Of a DNA stretch of 5,269 bases, positions 4,814-5,269 are shown one piece after another. The stretch lies in contig JAAZCH010000270.1 of NCBI GenBank assembly GCA_012513395.1, positions 1 to 5,269 on the forward strand, given 5' to 3'. The notes beneath the pieces are model-generated. The model saw only the letters and a list, made by a program, of their open reading frames with translations. It was not told the DNA's origin and made no database searches. A program made the position numbers and the translations under genes. The DNA comes from Tissierellia bacterium (lineage in GTDB: Bacteria; Bacillota_A; Clostridia; Tissierellales; Peptoniphilaceae). The stretch's first letter is position 1; each line of letters begins with the position of its first letter.

Positions 4814-5269
4814 TTATTTGGACCATTTTTTTACTGCTCTATCCACAAATTCTGGACAATCTCCAATGTAATTCATAGGATCTAGAGTGTCGTGGATGAT
4901 TTGTGGGTCGATTTTTGAAGTTACTCTTTCATCTTCTAGAAGGATTTCTTCAAGAGGTCTATCTTCGTCGAATGCTTTCATAGATGCTTCATAGATTACG
5001 TCGTGGGAGTCTTGTCTGCCTAAGAACTTACCCAACACAAGCATAATATTTTCAGATACGATTAGTCCTTTTGTGAACATCAGATTACGTTTGATATTGT
5101 CTTCGTGTACTATCATATGCTCTAGGATAACTTGCATTTGTGCCATTGCTCCACTTAGCATTATACAAATTTGTGGTATATAGCTCCACTCAGTTTGCCA
5201 AAATGTCATATCTCTTTCGTGCTCTTGAATCATCGCTGGGAATGCTAGCATTGCATTTGCTTGAACTAC
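4814..5269 (-). CDS. Lyase of the fumarase/aspartase superfamily, PurB/PcaB-like branch (partial, C-terminal part)
   Basis: The frame is open to the right edge, so the gene's 5' part lies beyond it; 151 C-terminal residues are seen. They include QEHERDMTFWQTEW (15-28 of the visible part), matching the 'HERD...W..EW..P' helix of adenylosuccinate lyase-like and carboxymuconate cycloisomerase-like enzymes. NIKRNLMFTKGLIVSENIML and LGRQDSHDVIY match the C-terminal domain, and DPMNYIGDCPEFVDRAV matches the usual tail. The family performs beta-elimination of fumarate-type products or related reactions as tetramers. The catalytic SSxMPxKxNP loop should lie just beyond the edge. The W..EW pattern looks closer to the PcaB-like group than to housekeeping PurB, so the substrate is open. 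An apparent ATG at 5251 is internal to the gene. Confidence 0.85.
   Translation of the reverse strand, partial: VVQANAMLAFPAMIQEHERDMTFWQTEWSYIPQICIMLSGAMAQMQVILEHMIVHEDNIKRNLMFTKGLIVSENIMLVLGKFLGRQDSHDVIYEASMKAFDEDRPLEEILLEDERVTSKIDPQIIHDTLDPMNYIGDCPEFVDRAVKKWSK

Overview
The window looks like the origin-proximal part of a low-GC, AT-rich Firmicutes chromosome. A Clostridia/Tissierellia-type anaerobe such as a member of the Peptoniphilaceae is my best guess, but that rests on overall character and was not tested. The left end carries a perfect DnaA box (TTATCCACA) in an AT-rich non-coding stretch. Next comes the conserved origin-side cluster rpmH-rnpA-yidD-yidC-jag on the + strand, transcribed away from the origin. 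In this arrangement dnaA normally lies beyond the left edge on the opposite strand; that is inferred, not seen.

Positions 1-296 hold the origin-side region: one perfect and one near-match DnaA box, a 14-bp tandem repeat, a small hairpin with a T-tract, an AT-rich stretch, and two promoter candidates. The nearer promoter is very strong (TTGACA-N17-TATACT). Positions 297-2648 form one tight operon with gaps or overlaps of only a few bases: ribosomal protein bL34, the RNase P protein, YidD, the YidC insertase and the RNA-binding Jag/KhpB protein. Together they serve translation, tRNA maturation and membrane-protein insertion. A strong terminator closes the operon right after jag, where mnmE/mnmG would commonly follow.

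Positions 2808-3362 encode a DUF937-family protein with a calcium-loop-like DxDxDG motif near its C-terminus. A 46-residue membrane protein on the - strand (3429-3569), too short for ordinary gene calling, has a perfect AGGAGG ribosome binding site. It converges with the DUF937 gene on a shared bidirectional terminator. About 290 bases of very AT-rich DNA then separate it from a divergent LysR-type regulator (start corrected to 3857), whose leader contains a 21-bp dyad.

The right end holds the C-terminal 151 residues of a lyase of the fumarase/aspartase superfamily (PurB/PcaB branch) on the - strand, running off the edge. It converges with the LysR gene on a second bidirectional terminator. 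I see no mobile element, CRISPR array, tRNA or rRNA. The conserved operon is ordinary. The least explained parts are the DUF937 protein, the small membrane protein and the divergent regulatory region.
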